From positions 1 through 64,000 of the forward strand of contig JAFLSV010000008.1 in NCBI GenBank assembly GCA_022510785.1: DNA of 64,000 nucleotides, in the 5' to 3' direction. Positions 29,371 to 38,209 of this stretch are shown here, piece by piece. The notes under the pieces were generated by a model that had not been told where the DNA came from, did no database searches, and was given only the letters and a program-made list of their open reading frames with translations. Position 1 is the first letter of the stretch. Each line of letters begins with the position of its first letter. Source of the stretch: Desulfovibrionaceae bacterium. GTDB taxonomy: Bacteria > Desulfobacterota > Desulfovibrionia > Desulfovibrionales > Desulfovibrionaceae. The position numbers and the translations under genes were made by a program.

Positions 29371-32088
29371 TCAGATGACGCAGGGCTTGAGCCGGATTTC
29401 AATGGCGACGCCGAAACGGCCCTCCAGCTCCGTCAGGCGATCCCGCTTTTTATTGAGCAGATAAAGGCCCAGTTCCGGCTCGGCATCATACACGAAGACC
29501 CCGCCGGCATGGCCGTTTTTGCCGTTGCTGTCACCCTTCCTGTTCTTGCCGGCTTCGGCGGGCAGGCTTTTGACCAGTTTGGACTGAAGCTCGCGCAAGG
29601 CGTGCAGCGCCTGCCACTCCATGTTGCGGCGCACCCCCGTGCCCCGGCAATAGGGGCAGGGCTCGGACGAAATGGAAATGGCCGAGGTGCCGGTGCGCTG
29701 GCGCACCAGTTCCAGCAGGCCGAAAGAACTCATACGGCCCACATCGTGGCGGGCGCGATCCAGGCGCATGGCATTGCGCAGAACCTTTTCCACCTCGCGG
29801 CAGTGATTGCGGTCGCGCATTTCGATAAAGTCGATGACCACCTGACCGCCGATATCGCGCAGGCGCAGATGCCGGGCAATGGCTTCGGCCGCCTCCATAT
29901 TGGTGCGGAAGACCATGGCCTCAAAATTTGATTTGCCCTGTGTTTTTCCGGAGTTGATGTCAATGGCCATGAGCGCTTCGGTCTGGTCGAACACCAGGCG
30001 GCCGCCCGAAGGCAGGATGACTTCCCGGCTGGCGACTTCCTCCAGCTGGCGCTGAAGGTTAAAACGCTCCCACAGGGTATGGCGCGGGTCGCGGTGCAGC
30101 TTGATGATATCCTGACGGCGGGGGAAAAGCAGGCCGGAGGTTTCGCGGATGCTCTCCAGTGTGCTTTCATCGTCCACCCATATTTCCCGGATATCGTCGG
30201 CCAGATAGTCGCGCAGCACGCGCGAGGCCAGATCCGCCTCCTGATAGATGAGGCAGGGCGACTTTTCGCTGCCGACCCGTTTGCGGATATCCTTCCACAG
30301 CCGCTTGAGGAACTGAAGATCCTTCTGGATGCTGGTCTTGCCCGCGCCTTCGCTGGCCGTGCGGATAATCACGCCCATGTTTTCGCCGGGGTCAATGCCC
30401 GCCAGAAGTTCCTTAAGCCGCGTGCGTTCCTCGGGGTCTTCCACCTTGCGGGACACGCCAATTTGCTCCTGCCCCGGCGTCAGCACCAGAAAACGGCCCG
30501 CCAGCGAGACCCAGGTGGTCAGAAAGGCGCCCTTGGTGCCCGAGGGTTCCTTGACCACCTGCACCAGCACCTCCTGCCCGACCTTCAGCACCTTCTGAAT
30601 GGGCGGATATTTGGGCCCCTTGCCGGGCTCGTGGGGGGTCAGCCAGTATTCGGGGTGAACCTCGTCAATCTGCAAAAAGCCGTTTTTTCCACCGCCAAAG
30701 TTGACAAAAGCGGCCTGAAGATTGGTATCAATATTATTGATGACGCCCTTGTAGATATTGCCCCGGATTTTGGCCTGATGCGCCATTTCCACAAAGTATT
30801 CCGTCACCTGCCCGTTGTCGGTGATCACCACCTCCACCTGTTCGTCGGGCACCACGCTCATGTACAGCACCCGCTTGCCCGCCGGGGCTTCAGGGGCGGA
30901 CTCCGCCGGTTCCGCCGCCTTTGCGGCGGGCGGGGCGGGGCGGGAGGATCTGGCAGGCCTGGCGGGGCGGGCTGCCTTGCGGCCCCGGCCCTTATCGGGC
31001 CCGGGAGCGTCTATCCGGTTGCCGTTGACGGCTTCGTCCAGGGCTTCCAGATCCTCCTCGGCCATCGGGGTGGACGGCAGGGCCAGCGAAGGCTGCCCCG
31101 GCAGGGCGGGCTGTGGCCCGTCTTCCTCAAATTCCTCCGTCTCGTCAGGCAAGGCAAAGCGATCGCCCGCGGCCAGCACGGAAGACGGATACATGTCCGC
31201 AAAAGCTTCCGGCGCAAATGGTTCAGGCGTGCCAGGCTTGTGCTTGCGGCGCGGATGGCGCCGCCTGGAATGCAGGGGATCCATATCCACGGCACCCGGC
31301 AGCGGCGGCTGCACCAGGTCGTACAGCGAAAGATCCGGCGCCATGCCAAAGCCATCGCCGGACAGGACATTGCCCGACTTTCTGGCGTGGTGGCGCGGCC
31401 CGCGGCGGCGCATCCGCTCATCCCGCTCGGCGGGCAGCGGCAGAATATGGGTGACAATGCCCTCGTCCTCGTAGACAGGACGAGGGGCAGCGGCATCCCC
31501 GGTCTGCGCGCGTGTTTCCGTCTGCCGCCGCGGCCCGGCCCCGGGCGTGTCAGCGCCCGTGCCGGCTTCGTCCACAACCTGCGCAGGATCCGCCGGCGCG
31601 GTGGGGGCATTTTCCGCCTCCGCGCGGGAACGGCGGGGCCGGACGGCCCCGGTCACGGGCGCGGGCTGAGGCCCGGCCTGTTCCGTCGTCCGCTCCACGG
31701 CAGCGGCCTCGGCCTTTGCCGAGCGACGGCGGGGCTTCTGAGAAGGCGCCGCATCAGCGTTTCCGGGAACGCTCCTTTCTTCCGCCTGCGCGGATTCACC
31801 CGGCGTTTCCGTCGCTTTCGCGCGGGAAGCGCGGGTGCGGCGCACGCGCGCGGCAGCCGGGGGGGTGTCCGCGTCCGGGGCGGAGGGGAAGACATCGTCC
31901 GCCACGGGCGCGGAAAGGGCCGGATCCGGCGCGGCCGCGTCGGCCACGGCCCTGCGCCGGCGGGTTTTGGTGACGCTTGCGGCGCCGCTCTCTTCGCCGC
32001 CTTCCGGGGAGACGGCGCGGCGGGCGCCGCGCGCGGAACGTGGACGGGGGGACTTCGGCTGTTCTGAAGTATCCTGTTCCTGAGTCAT
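29371..32088 (-). CDS. Ribonuclease E/G with about 400-residue disordered N-terminal extension
   Basis: A 905-residue protein. The catalytic core starts at about residue 405 (KRVLYMSVV): S1 domain (RGNIYKGVINNIDTNLQAAFV), 5'-sensor, DNase I-like domain with the metal aspartates in MAIDINSG and VIDFIEMRD, and the Zn-link CPYCRG. The C-terminal RNase E scaffold is absent. Instead residues 1-404 are low-complexity, rich in Pro, Ala and Arg, with arginine-rich blocks (RRRHPRRKHKPG) that could bind RNA or partners. It processes and degrades RNA. GAGG lies 5-6 bases before ATG 32088. It is 38 bases downstream of the phosphoesterase gene. Confidence 0.93.
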   Translation of the reverse strand: MTQEQDTSEQPKSPRPRSARGARRAVSPEGGEESGAASVTKTRRRRAVADAAAPDPALSAPVADDVFPSAPDADTPPAAARVRRTRASRAKATETPGESAQAEERSVPGNADAAPSQKPRRRSAKAEAAAVERTTEQAGPQPAPVTGAVRPRRSRAEAENAPTAPADPAQVVDEAGTGADTPGAGPRRQTETRAQTGDAAAPRPVYEDEGIVTHILPLPAERDERMRRRGPRHHARKSGNVLSGDGFGMAPDLSLYDLVQPPLPGAVDMDPLHSRRRHPRRKHKPGTPEPFAPEAFADMYPSSVLAAGDRFALPDETEEFEEDGPQPALPGQPSLALPSTPMAEEDLEALDEAVNGNRIDAPGPDKGRGRKAARPARPARSSRPAPPAAKAAEPAESAPEAPAGKRVLYMSVVPDEQVEVVITDNGQVTEYFVEMAHQAKIRGNIYKGVINNIDTNLQAAFVNFGGGKNGFLQIDEVHPEYWLTPHEPGKGPKYPPIQKVLKVGQEVLVQVVKEPSGTKGAFLTTWVSLAGRFLVLTPGQEQIGVSRKVEDPEERTRLKELLAGIDPGENMGVIIRTASEGAGKTSIQKDLQFLKRLWKDIRKRVGSEKSPCLIYQEADLASRVLRDYLADDIREIWVDDESTLESIRETSGLLFPRRQDIIKLHRDPRHTLWERFNLQRQLEEVASREVILPSGGRLVFDQTEALMAIDINSGKTQGKSNFEAMVFRTNMEAAEAIARHLRLRDIGGQVVIDFIEMRDRNHCREVEKVLRNAMRLDRARHDVGRMSSFGLLELVRQRTGTSAISISSEPCPYCRGTGVRRNMEWQALHALRELQSKLVKSLPAEAGKNRKGDSNGKNGHAGGVFVYDAEPELGLYLLNKKRDRLTELEGRFGVAIEIRLKPCVI

Positions 32089-32126
32089 ACAATCCTCAAA
32101 AAATAAAAAATAATGATGGAGCGAGG

Positions 32127-32906
32127 TCAGGCATCCAGTCTGCGCAATTCGGCCCGTACCTCATCGCCAAGGTGCAGAAGAGCATACCCGCCGGCGGCAA
32201 AGGCTCCGGAGTTGAGCACATGGGTGCGGCCTATGCGCTGTTCGCCGCGCGCCTCGTGGATGTGGCCGCACAGGCAGACCTGGGGCTGATGTTCCTCAAT
32301 AAATTCGCGCACAGCGCGCGAGCCCGCATGCTGGCCATTTCCGGTGCGGTCACAGACCGTGTCCCACGGGGGGGTATGGCACGCCAGCACCAGGCCGCGG
32401 TACTCCCGTGCCCGGGCGGCCAGGGCTTCCAGCCATTCGGCGAAGCGGGCCTCGGGAAACTCCGACGGCGTCCCGAAGGGCGTGAAGGTGGAGCCGCCCA
32501 CACCCAGAAGCGCCGTATGGGGAGCCAGTTCCCGCACCTTGCGGTGCAGATTGATGCCTTCCCCTTCCAGCCATTCGTTCACTTCCGGCCGATCCATATT
32601 GCCGATCTGGGCCAGAACCACGGGATTCACGGCCTGAATGGCCTCGATGACCGCGCGGGCCGCCGACACGGCGCCCAGTTTGGTCAGGTCGCCGGTGAGG
32701 ATGACGCCGTCCGCGCCGGCCAGTTCGGGAATGTCAGCTATGCGGCCGACCTCGCCGTGCACATCGCCCAGCACAACCCAGCATTGCTGCCGGGTATGCG
32801 GCGCGCCCTCCGCCGAAGCGGCGGAACACGCATCCGTCACGGGCGAACAACCGGAAGCGCCGGTTGCGGGGCAGACGCCTTCTGCCGCCTGACAGGGGCT
32901 TGGCAT
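32127..32906 (-). CDS. Calcineurin-like metallophosphoesterase
   Basis: A 259-residue protein with the five blocks of the superfamily: GDVHGE, TGDLTK, GNMDRPE (Met in place of the usual His of GNHD), ACHTPPWDT and GHIHEARG. The fold is that of YfcE/Icc-like phosphodiesterases; the substrate is unknown. The first 45 residues are cysteine- and alanine-rich and not conserved-looking. The start is ATG 32906, preceded by AAGGA at about 10 bases. It is probably co-transcribed with the RNase E/G gene. Confidence 0.85.
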   Translation of the reverse strand: MPSPCQAAEGVCPATGASGCSPVTDACSAASAEGAPHTRQQCWVVLGDVHGEVGRIADIPELAGADGVILTGDLTKLGAVSAARAVIEAIQAVNPVVLAQIGNMDRPEVNEWLEGEGINLHRKVRELAPHTALLGVGGSTFTPFGTPSEFPEARFAEWLEALAARAREYRGLVLACHTPPWDTVCDRTGNGQHAGSRAVREFIEEHQPQVCLCGHIHEARGEQRIGRTHVLNSGAFAAGGYALLHLGDEVRAELRRLDA

Positions 32907-33052
32907 GGAAGCTGGTTCCTTGTTACCGTATACAAAACAACGGGGGGCTCCCGCGCCAGCCACAGCCGGGGGAGCATCGCGTTTTTCGTCTTTGTAGCCT
33001 ACTTTGTCCACTTTGACAAAGCCCTTTTCATCCCCATTTCCGCCCAGGTTTC

Positions 33053-33667
33053 ATGACTGTGGACACCACGCCCCCCACGCCCCGCCCTTCCCCGCCGCCT
33101 GGGGACAAGGCGGCCCTGCGCGCCCGCCTGCGCGCCCGCCGGGCCGCCCTTGCCGCCGATACGGCGCGCCACGCCGCTTTGTCCATGGCCTTGCAGCGCC
33201 ACCTGCTGAACAGCGGCCTGTGGCGCGCAAGCCCCGTCATCATGCTGTACTGCGCCGTGCGCGGCGAAGTGCAAACCTCACTGCTGCTGGACGAGGCCTG
33301 GGCTTCGGGCAAGCTCGTGCTGCTGCCCCGCTGCCGCCCGGGCGGGCACGGCGTCCTGGATGCCGTGCCCTGCTCCGGGCCGGATGCCCTGATCCGCTCA
33401 AGGCTGGGTATTCCTGAACCCACAGGGGAAGCCGCGCCCACGAGTCTGACGCGCGAGGCGCTCATTATCACGCCCGGCCTGGCCTTCGACCGGGAGGGGT
33501 ACCGCCTGGGCTACGGCGGAGGCTATTACGATCGCCTGCTCCAGGGGGGCGCGCGCCTGGCCGTGGGTCTGCTTTTTGCCGAATTTCTTCTTGACCGCCT
33601 GCCCCGCCAGGCGTGGGATCAACCCGTCAGCATCCTGTGCACCGAGGAAGGCTTGCTATGGATATGA
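33053..33667 (+). CDS. 5-Formyltetrahydrofolate cyclo-ligase
   Basis: A 204-residue enzyme identified by VMLYCAVRGEV-type N-terminal fold, LLPRC, and the strongly conserved PGLAFDREGYRLGYGGGYYDR block, shown here in parts: PGLAFD and LGYGGGYYDR. It converts 5-formyl-THF to methenyl-THF with ATP. The N-terminal 18 residues are proline-rich and the start could lie slightly downstream. It overlaps the next gene by 10 bases. Confidence 0.92.
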   Translation: MTVDTTPPTPRPSPPPGDKAALRARLRARRAALAADTARHAALSMALQRHLLNSGLWRASPVIMLYCAVRGEVQTSLLLDEAWASGKLVLLPRCRPGGHGVLDAVPCSGPDALIRSRLGIPEPTGEAAPTSLTREALIITPGLAFDREGYRLGYGGGYYDRLLQGGARLAVGLLFAEFLLDRLPRQAWDQPVSILCTEEGLLWI

Positions 33668-34413
33668 CCTTTCTGCCCTTTCGCTTTCCCGGCATAGAGA
33701 CTGTGCGGTGCGCCTTCGGCAGCCGCGCCGCCGGAAATTTCTCACTGGACGCGCCCGAAGCCAGGGCTGATCCGGCGGCCACGGCGGCCCGCCGGCGCGG
33801 CCTGCCGTCCCTGCTCAGGGTGGAGGCTGTGGCCGAGATCAGGCAGGTGCACGGGGTGCGCACCCTGTTCGAACCCGAGCCCTGGCACGCGGAACGCCCC
33901 GCCGCCGCCGAAGGCGACGGCATGGCCACACGCCGCGAAGCCCTGGCCCTGGCGATCAAAACGGCCGACTGCCAGCCCCTGCTTCTGGCCCATTCGTCAG
34001 GCCGCGTGGTGGCCGCCGCGCATGTGGGCTGGAGAGGGAACCGCCAGAATTATCCCGGGCGGATCGTGGCCGAGCTGTGCGAGCGCTATGATCTCAATCC
34101 CGCTGACCTGTCAGCCGTGCGGGGGCCGAGCCTGGGCCCGGCCGCCGCCGAGTTCACCGGCTTTGACAGCGAATGGGGCGAGAGCTTCCGGCCCTGGTTT
34201 GACGCCTGCGCCCGCGTCATGAACCTGTGGCGGCTGACCCGTGATCAGCTCATTGAGGCAGGCCTGCGGCCGGAGCGGATATACGGCCTGGATCTGTGCA
34301 CCGCCTCCCTGGCCGACGCCTTTTTTTCCTACCGCGCCGATCGAAACTGCGGGCGGCAGCTGTCCCTCATCTGGATTGAAAAGCGGCATGAGCCAAGGGA
34401 TGGCCGCCCCTGA
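33658..34413 (+). CDS. pgeF: PgeF/YfiH-family purine nucleoside phosphorylase-type multicopper-like protein
   Basis: A 251-residue DUF152 protein: RQVHGVRT, GDGMATRR, AIKTADCQPLLL and AAHVGWRGNRQN give the conserved Cys and His metal site. E. coli PgeF edits peptidoglycan precursors by removing misincorporated serine-containing products; other members are adenosine phosphorylases/deaminases. The start is ATG 33658, inside the cyclo-ligase gene, after GAGGAAGG; a second in-frame ATG two codons on is possible. Confidence 0.88.
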   Translation: MDMTFLPFRFPGIETVRCAFGSRAAGNFSLDAPEARADPAATAARRRGLPSLLRVEAVAEIRQVHGVRTLFEPEPWHAERPAAAEGDGMATRREALALAIKTADCQPLLLAHSSGRVVAAAHVGWRGNRQNYPGRIVAELCERYDLNPADLSAVRGPSLGPAAAEFTGFDSEWGESFRPWFDACARVMNLWRLTRDQLIEAGLRPERIYGLDLCTASLADAFFSYRADRNCGRQLSLIWIEKRHEPRDGRP

Positions 34414-34515
34414 AATTCCGCCCGCCCGGGTTGTAAAAAAAACTTTCCTCTTCTTAGAAAACAGGATAAGAAGATTATTGCCTGACGCCGCTAAAAGGCG
34501 CCCAAGCATATTTAT

Positions 34516-34529
34516 AGTGAGCACTCACT
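34516..34529. promoter_or_regulatory. Inverted repeat upstream of fadL, operator-like
   Basis: AGTGAG and CTCACT flank a CA dinucleotide, 43 bases before the fadL start and just after an AT-rich TATTTATA stretch that may be the -10 region. The shape resembles operators of TetR-type repressors; no such regulator is in the window. Confidence 0.45.
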
Positions 34530-34571
34530 TTATTTCAACCGGGTTCTTCCCCTCTTACCGCAAGGAGCACC

Positions 34572-35840
34572 ATGAAAAAAACCACCTCCCTTGCCGGCGC
34601 GATCCTGATGCTGGCCCTGACTGCTTCCGGAGCCCGCGCCGAGGGTTTCGCCATCAGCGAATGGAGCGCGCGCGGCATGGCGCTGGCCGGCGGCCTGGTC
34701 GCCCGCGCCGATGACGCCTCGGCCGTGGCCTACAACCCGGCGGGCATCACCCAGCTGCCGGGCACCACCCTCATGTTCGGCTCCGCCCTGTCGATGCCCT
34801 CAGGCAGTATCGAAACCCGCTATATGGGGCAAGATATCTCGACGGATGCCAAAAAAACCTACTGGGTTCTGCCGCACTTTTACCTCAGCCATCAGATGAC
34901 GGACTCGCTGTGGCTGGGCCTGGGCGCGTTCCCCCGCTTTGGCCTGGGCAACAGCTTCCCCTCCAACTGGCCGGGCAGTACAGGCCTGACCGACGTGGCG
35001 GTGAACACCTTCACCGTCAATCCCAACATCGTGTGGAAGGTCAATGAGTACCTTTCCCTGGCGGCGGGGCTGGAACTGACCGGCGGCACCATGACCCTGA
35101 AGCAGCATTACCAGCCCGCCCTGACCCGCGGCATCGACAACTACTCCAAGCTCACGGGCACGGGCGGCGCCGTGGGGGGCAACCTCGCCCTGCATCTGCG
35201 CTTCAACGACGAGTGGTCCGCCGGTCTGACCTATCGCAGCCGCATGGCCCTCAACATCCACGGCAAGGTGAAGTGGGACAGCCAGATCGGGGCTGCCGTC
35301 CCCCAGGCGCACTTTATGCAGAACGCGGATGTGCACGGCATCATGACCCTGCCCGACGGCCTGGCCCTCGGCGTGGCCTGGAAGCCCCGGCCCGACCTGA
35401 GCTTTGAGGCCGACGTAACCTATATGACCTGGAGCAATTACCGGCACCTGAACATCTATCTGGAAAGTCCGGCGAATCATGTGTTCCGGCAGGACAAGTA
35501 CTGGCGCGACAACTGGGGCTTCAGCGGCAGCGTGGAATACAAGCCCCTGGACTGGCTGGCCCTGCGCGCGGGCTACACCTATGAAACCAGCCCCCAGCGT
35601 GAGGGCTACGCCGACTACCTGGTTCCCGTCAACGGCCGTCAGTATTTTACCCTGGGCGCGGGCTTCTTCTGGAAGCGGTGGACCCTGGATCTCGCGTATA
35701 CCTACATCCCCATGGGCGACCTGCATTATGACCAGTCAGCCGCGCGCCTGGCCGCGCGCAATGAGCCCTCGGTACTGCCCGGGCGTTCCCACAATGTCCG
35801 GGCCCACAATGTGGGCGTCAGCCTGGGCTATACCTTTTAG
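34572..35840 (+). CDS. fadL: FadL/OmpP1-family outer-membrane transport protein
   Basis: A 422-residue outer-membrane protein. A signal peptide (MKKTTSLAGAILMLALTASGARA) ends at about residue 23-24. The mature N terminus has the family's hatch motif GFAISEWSARGMALAG and DDASAVAYNPAGI (NPA motif). Alternating beta-strands follow and the last residue is Phe, the beta-barrel assembly signal. It imports hydrophobic compounds such as long-chain fatty acids. AAGGAG precedes the ATG. It is monocistronic, with an operator-like repeat upstream. Confidence 0.93.
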   Translation: MKKTTSLAGAILMLALTASGARAEGFAISEWSARGMALAGGLVARADDASAVAYNPAGITQLPGTTLMFGSALSMPSGSIETRYMGQDISTDAKKTYWVLPHFYLSHQMTDSLWLGLGAFPRFGLGNSFPSNWPGSTGLTDVAVNTFTVNPNIVWKVNEYLSLAAGLELTGGTMTLKQHYQPALTRGIDNYSKLTGTGGAVGGNLALHLRFNDEWSAGLTYRSRMALNIHGKVKWDSQIGAAVPQAHFMQNADVHGIMTLPDGLALGVAWKPRPDLSFEADVTYMTWSNYRHLNIYLESPANHVFRQDKYWRDNWGFSGSVEYKPLDWLALRAGYTYETSPQREGYADYLVPVNGRQYFTLGAGFFWKRWTLDLAYTYIPMGDLHYDQSAARLAARNEPSVLPGRSHNVRAHNVGVSLGYTF

Positions 35841-35924
35841 CCCATACCCGCGCACATGAAAGCGCCCCCTGGCCGCAAAGGCGGCGCGGGGGGCGCGAAG
35901 CGCTGCCGGCGCTGCGGCCGTAAA

Positions 35925-35954
35925 AAAAGCCCCTGCCCGCGGACAGGGGCTTTT
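35925..35954. terminator. Bidirectional terminator between fadL and gap2
   Basis: A perfect 11-bp stem, AAAAGCCCCTG / CAGGGGCTTTT, with an 8-base loop; T- or A-tracts occur at both ends, so it can serve both convergent genes. Confidence 0.88.
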
Positions 35955-35960
35955 GCCGGC

Positions 35961-36959
35961 CTAACGGCTGCCCACCAGGCGCACCAGCCGGAAAAGCTGG
36001 TTGGTGAACCCGGCTTCGTTGTCGTACCAGACGATGAGTTTGAGCATGGTGCCATCCATGACCCTGGTCAGGAGCGAATCCACCACCCCGCCGTAGGTGG
36101 AGCCCACATAGTCCACGGACACCAGCGGTTCCTCGCTGTACCCCATGTTGTCCCTGAGCGCTCCGGCGGAGGCCGCCTTAAGCGCGGCGTTGACCGCCGC
36201 GGCGTCGGTGGCGCGCTCCAGCTCGACGGTCAGATCCACCAGCGACACGTCCGGCGTGGGCACACGCACGGCCATGCCGTCCAGCTTGCCCAGCAGGGCC
36301 GGACACACCGTGCCTATGGCCCTGGCCGCGCCGGTTTTGGTGGGAATCATGGACATGGCCGCCGCGCGCGAACGGCGGATGTCCTTGTGCGATCCGTCCA
36401 GCATGCGCTGGGTCATGGTGTAGGAATGAATGGTCGTCATCAGGCCGTGCCGGACGCCGAAGCTTTCGGCAATGACCTTGGCGACCGGAGCCAGGCAGTT
36501 GGTGGTGCACGAGGCGGCGGACACCACATCGTGGCCAGCCGGGTTGTAGACGTCGTGGTTGACGCCCATGACGATCATGGCGTCCGCGTCATTCATGGGC
36601 GCGCTGACCACCACCTTCCCCGCGCCGCGTTTCAGGTGCTCGGCCGCGGCCTCCCGGGTTTTGATGGTTCCCGTGCTTTCCACCACCAGGCCGGCCCCGT
36701 ACTCGGCCCAGTCCCATTCGCCCGTGGGTTTGCGCGTCACGGGCACGTCACGGCCGTTGATGCTGAGGCCCGTGTCCGTGGCGCTGACCGGAAAGGGAAA
36801 GTGACCGTGCACGGAATCGTACTTCAGCATGTGGGCAAGGGCGGCGTTGTCGGCCCGGGCATTAATGACAGCGAGTTCAATATCCGGGGCGGCGGCCACC
36901 AGCCGGATGAGGTAGCGGCCTATGCGGCCGAAGCCGTTAAGCCCGATTCTGATAGGCAT
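35961..36959 (-). CDS. gap2: Second glyceraldehyde-3-phosphate dehydrogenase, likely NADP-accepting
   Basis: A 332-residue GAPDH starting MPIRIGLNGFGRIG, catalytic Cys in [12 protein letters not shown] and His in IHSYTMTQ. Aligned to NAD enzymes (…VNDLTD…), its cofactor loop reads INARAD: the Asp that binds the NAD ribose is Ala and the next residue is Arg. The same change occurs in NADP-using GapB-type enzymes, so an anabolic (gluconeogenic) role is inferred. It lies 36 bases downstream of fba in the same operon. AAGGAG precedes the start. Confidence 0.93.
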   Translation of the reverse strand: MPIRIGLNGFGRIGRYLIRLVAAAPDIELAVINARADNAALAHMLKYDSVHGHFPFPVSATDTGLSINGRDVPVTRKPTGEWDWAEYGAGLVVESTGTIKTREAAAEHLKRGAGKVVVSAPMNDADAMIVMGVNHDVYNPAGHDVVSAASCTTNCLAPVAKVIAESFGVRHGLMTTIHSYTMTQRMLDGSHKDIRRSRAAAMSMIPTKTGAARAIGTVCPALLGKLDGMAVRVPTPDVSLVDLTVELERATDAAAVNAALKAASAGALRDNMGYSEEPLVSVDYVGSTYGGVVDSLLTRVMDGTMLKLIVWYDNEAGFTNQLFRLVRLVGSR

Positions 36960-36995
36960 GAAAGACTCCTTTGAAAATAAGCGGAAAAGACAGGC

Positions 36996-37919
36996 TTACG
37001 CCTTGCCGGAGCAGCCCAGCACATGCTTAATCTTGTGCTGCACCATGTCGCGCACGGCCTCGCGCGCGGGCTTGAGGTAGGCGCGGGGGTCAAATTCCTC
37101 GGGATGCTCGGCAAAATGACGACGGATGGAGGCCGTCATGGCCAGGCGAATGTCGGAATCTATGTTGATTTTGCACACGCCCGAGCGGGCGGCCTGGCGC
37201 AGCATGTCTTCCGGCACGCCCCGGGCGCTGCCCAGCTTGCCGCCGTACTTGTTGGCCATTTCCACAAATTCCTGAGGCACGCTGGAGGCGCCGTGCAAAA
37301 CCAGAGGGTACCCCGGCAGAAGCGCCGAGATGGCGTCCAGGCGCTCAAAGTCCAGCTTGGCTTCTCCCTTGAACTTGTACGCGCCGTGGCTGGTGCCTAT
37401 GGCCACGGCCAGAGAGTCGCAGCCGCTGCGCTGGACAAATTCCACGGCCTGGTCGGGGTCGGTGTACACGCTGTGCTCGGACGAAACGTGCTCCTCCACG
37501 CCGGCCAGTTTGCCGAGTTCGGCTTCCACCCACACGCCGCGCTCGTGGGCGTAGTCCACCACGCGCCTGGTGACGGCGATATTTTCCTCGAACGGCAGGT
37601 GCGAGCCGTCAATCATGACGGACGTGAAGCCGCCGTCAATGCAGGCTTTGCACAGCTCAAAGTCCGGCCCGTGATCGAGGTGAACCACCACGGGCAAATC
37701 GTCATCCATGAGGGCGGCTTCCACCAGTTTCATGATATAGTTCTGCCCGGCGTATTTGCGGGCCCCGGCCGACACCTGGAGGATCAGGGGAGCGTGCTCC
37801 GCGGCCCCGGCCTGCATGATGCCCTGGATAATTTCCATGTTGTTGACGTTAAATGCGCCGACGGCGTACCCTTCCGCATAAGCCCGTTCAAACATGGCGC
37901 GGGGATTGGTGATGTGCAT
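36996..37919 (-). CDS. fba: Class II fructose-1,6-bisphosphate aldolase
   Basis: A 307-residue zinc aldolase: VGAFNVNN, VHLDHGPD with the zinc/catalytic region, MIDGSHLPFEENI, EAELGKLAGVE, IGTSHGAYK, LHGASSVP and INIDSDIR. It interconverts fructose-1,6-bisphosphate and the triose phosphates. GGAGG is 5 bases before ATG 37919, fixing the start; the longer upstream frame is not used. With gap2 it forms a two-gene glycolysis/gluconeogenesis operon. Confidence 0.96.
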   Translation of the reverse strand: MHITNPRAMFERAYAEGYAVGAFNVNNMEIIQGIMQAGAAEHAPLILQVSAGARKYAGQNYIMKLVEAALMDDDLPVVVHLDHGPDFELCKACIDGGFTSVMIDGSHLPFEENIAVTRRVVDYAHERGVWVEAELGKLAGVEEHVSSEHSVYTDPDQAVEFVQRSGCDSLAVAIGTSHGAYKFKGEAKLDFERLDAISALLPGYPLVLHGASSVPQEFVEMANKYGGKLGSARGVPEDMLRQAARSGVCKINIDSDIRLAMTASIRRHFAEHPEEFDPRAYLKPAREAVRDMVQHKIKHVLGCSGKA

Positions 37920-38209
37920 GATATCCTCCGGAAAAATAACGGTTCTTCGCCTGCAAACCTGAACTGAGCCGTTTCGAGCATATCCTCTCCCTCTTTTTTT
38001 AGCAACGAAGAGGAAGCGGCATCTGCCCCGGAACGGACACATTTCACGGCAGACGCGCGCGTCATCCCTGAGCTGAACGAAACGCCCGATTGACAAAACC
38101 CGGCGCTCGCGCGATTTTGCCCTCATGGAGCAGACACAGCTCTCTTCCGGAAATTGCCGAACGACAACCCGGCTCAGCGCCGCCGCTCCCCGCTTTTTCA
38201 AGGAAAGCC

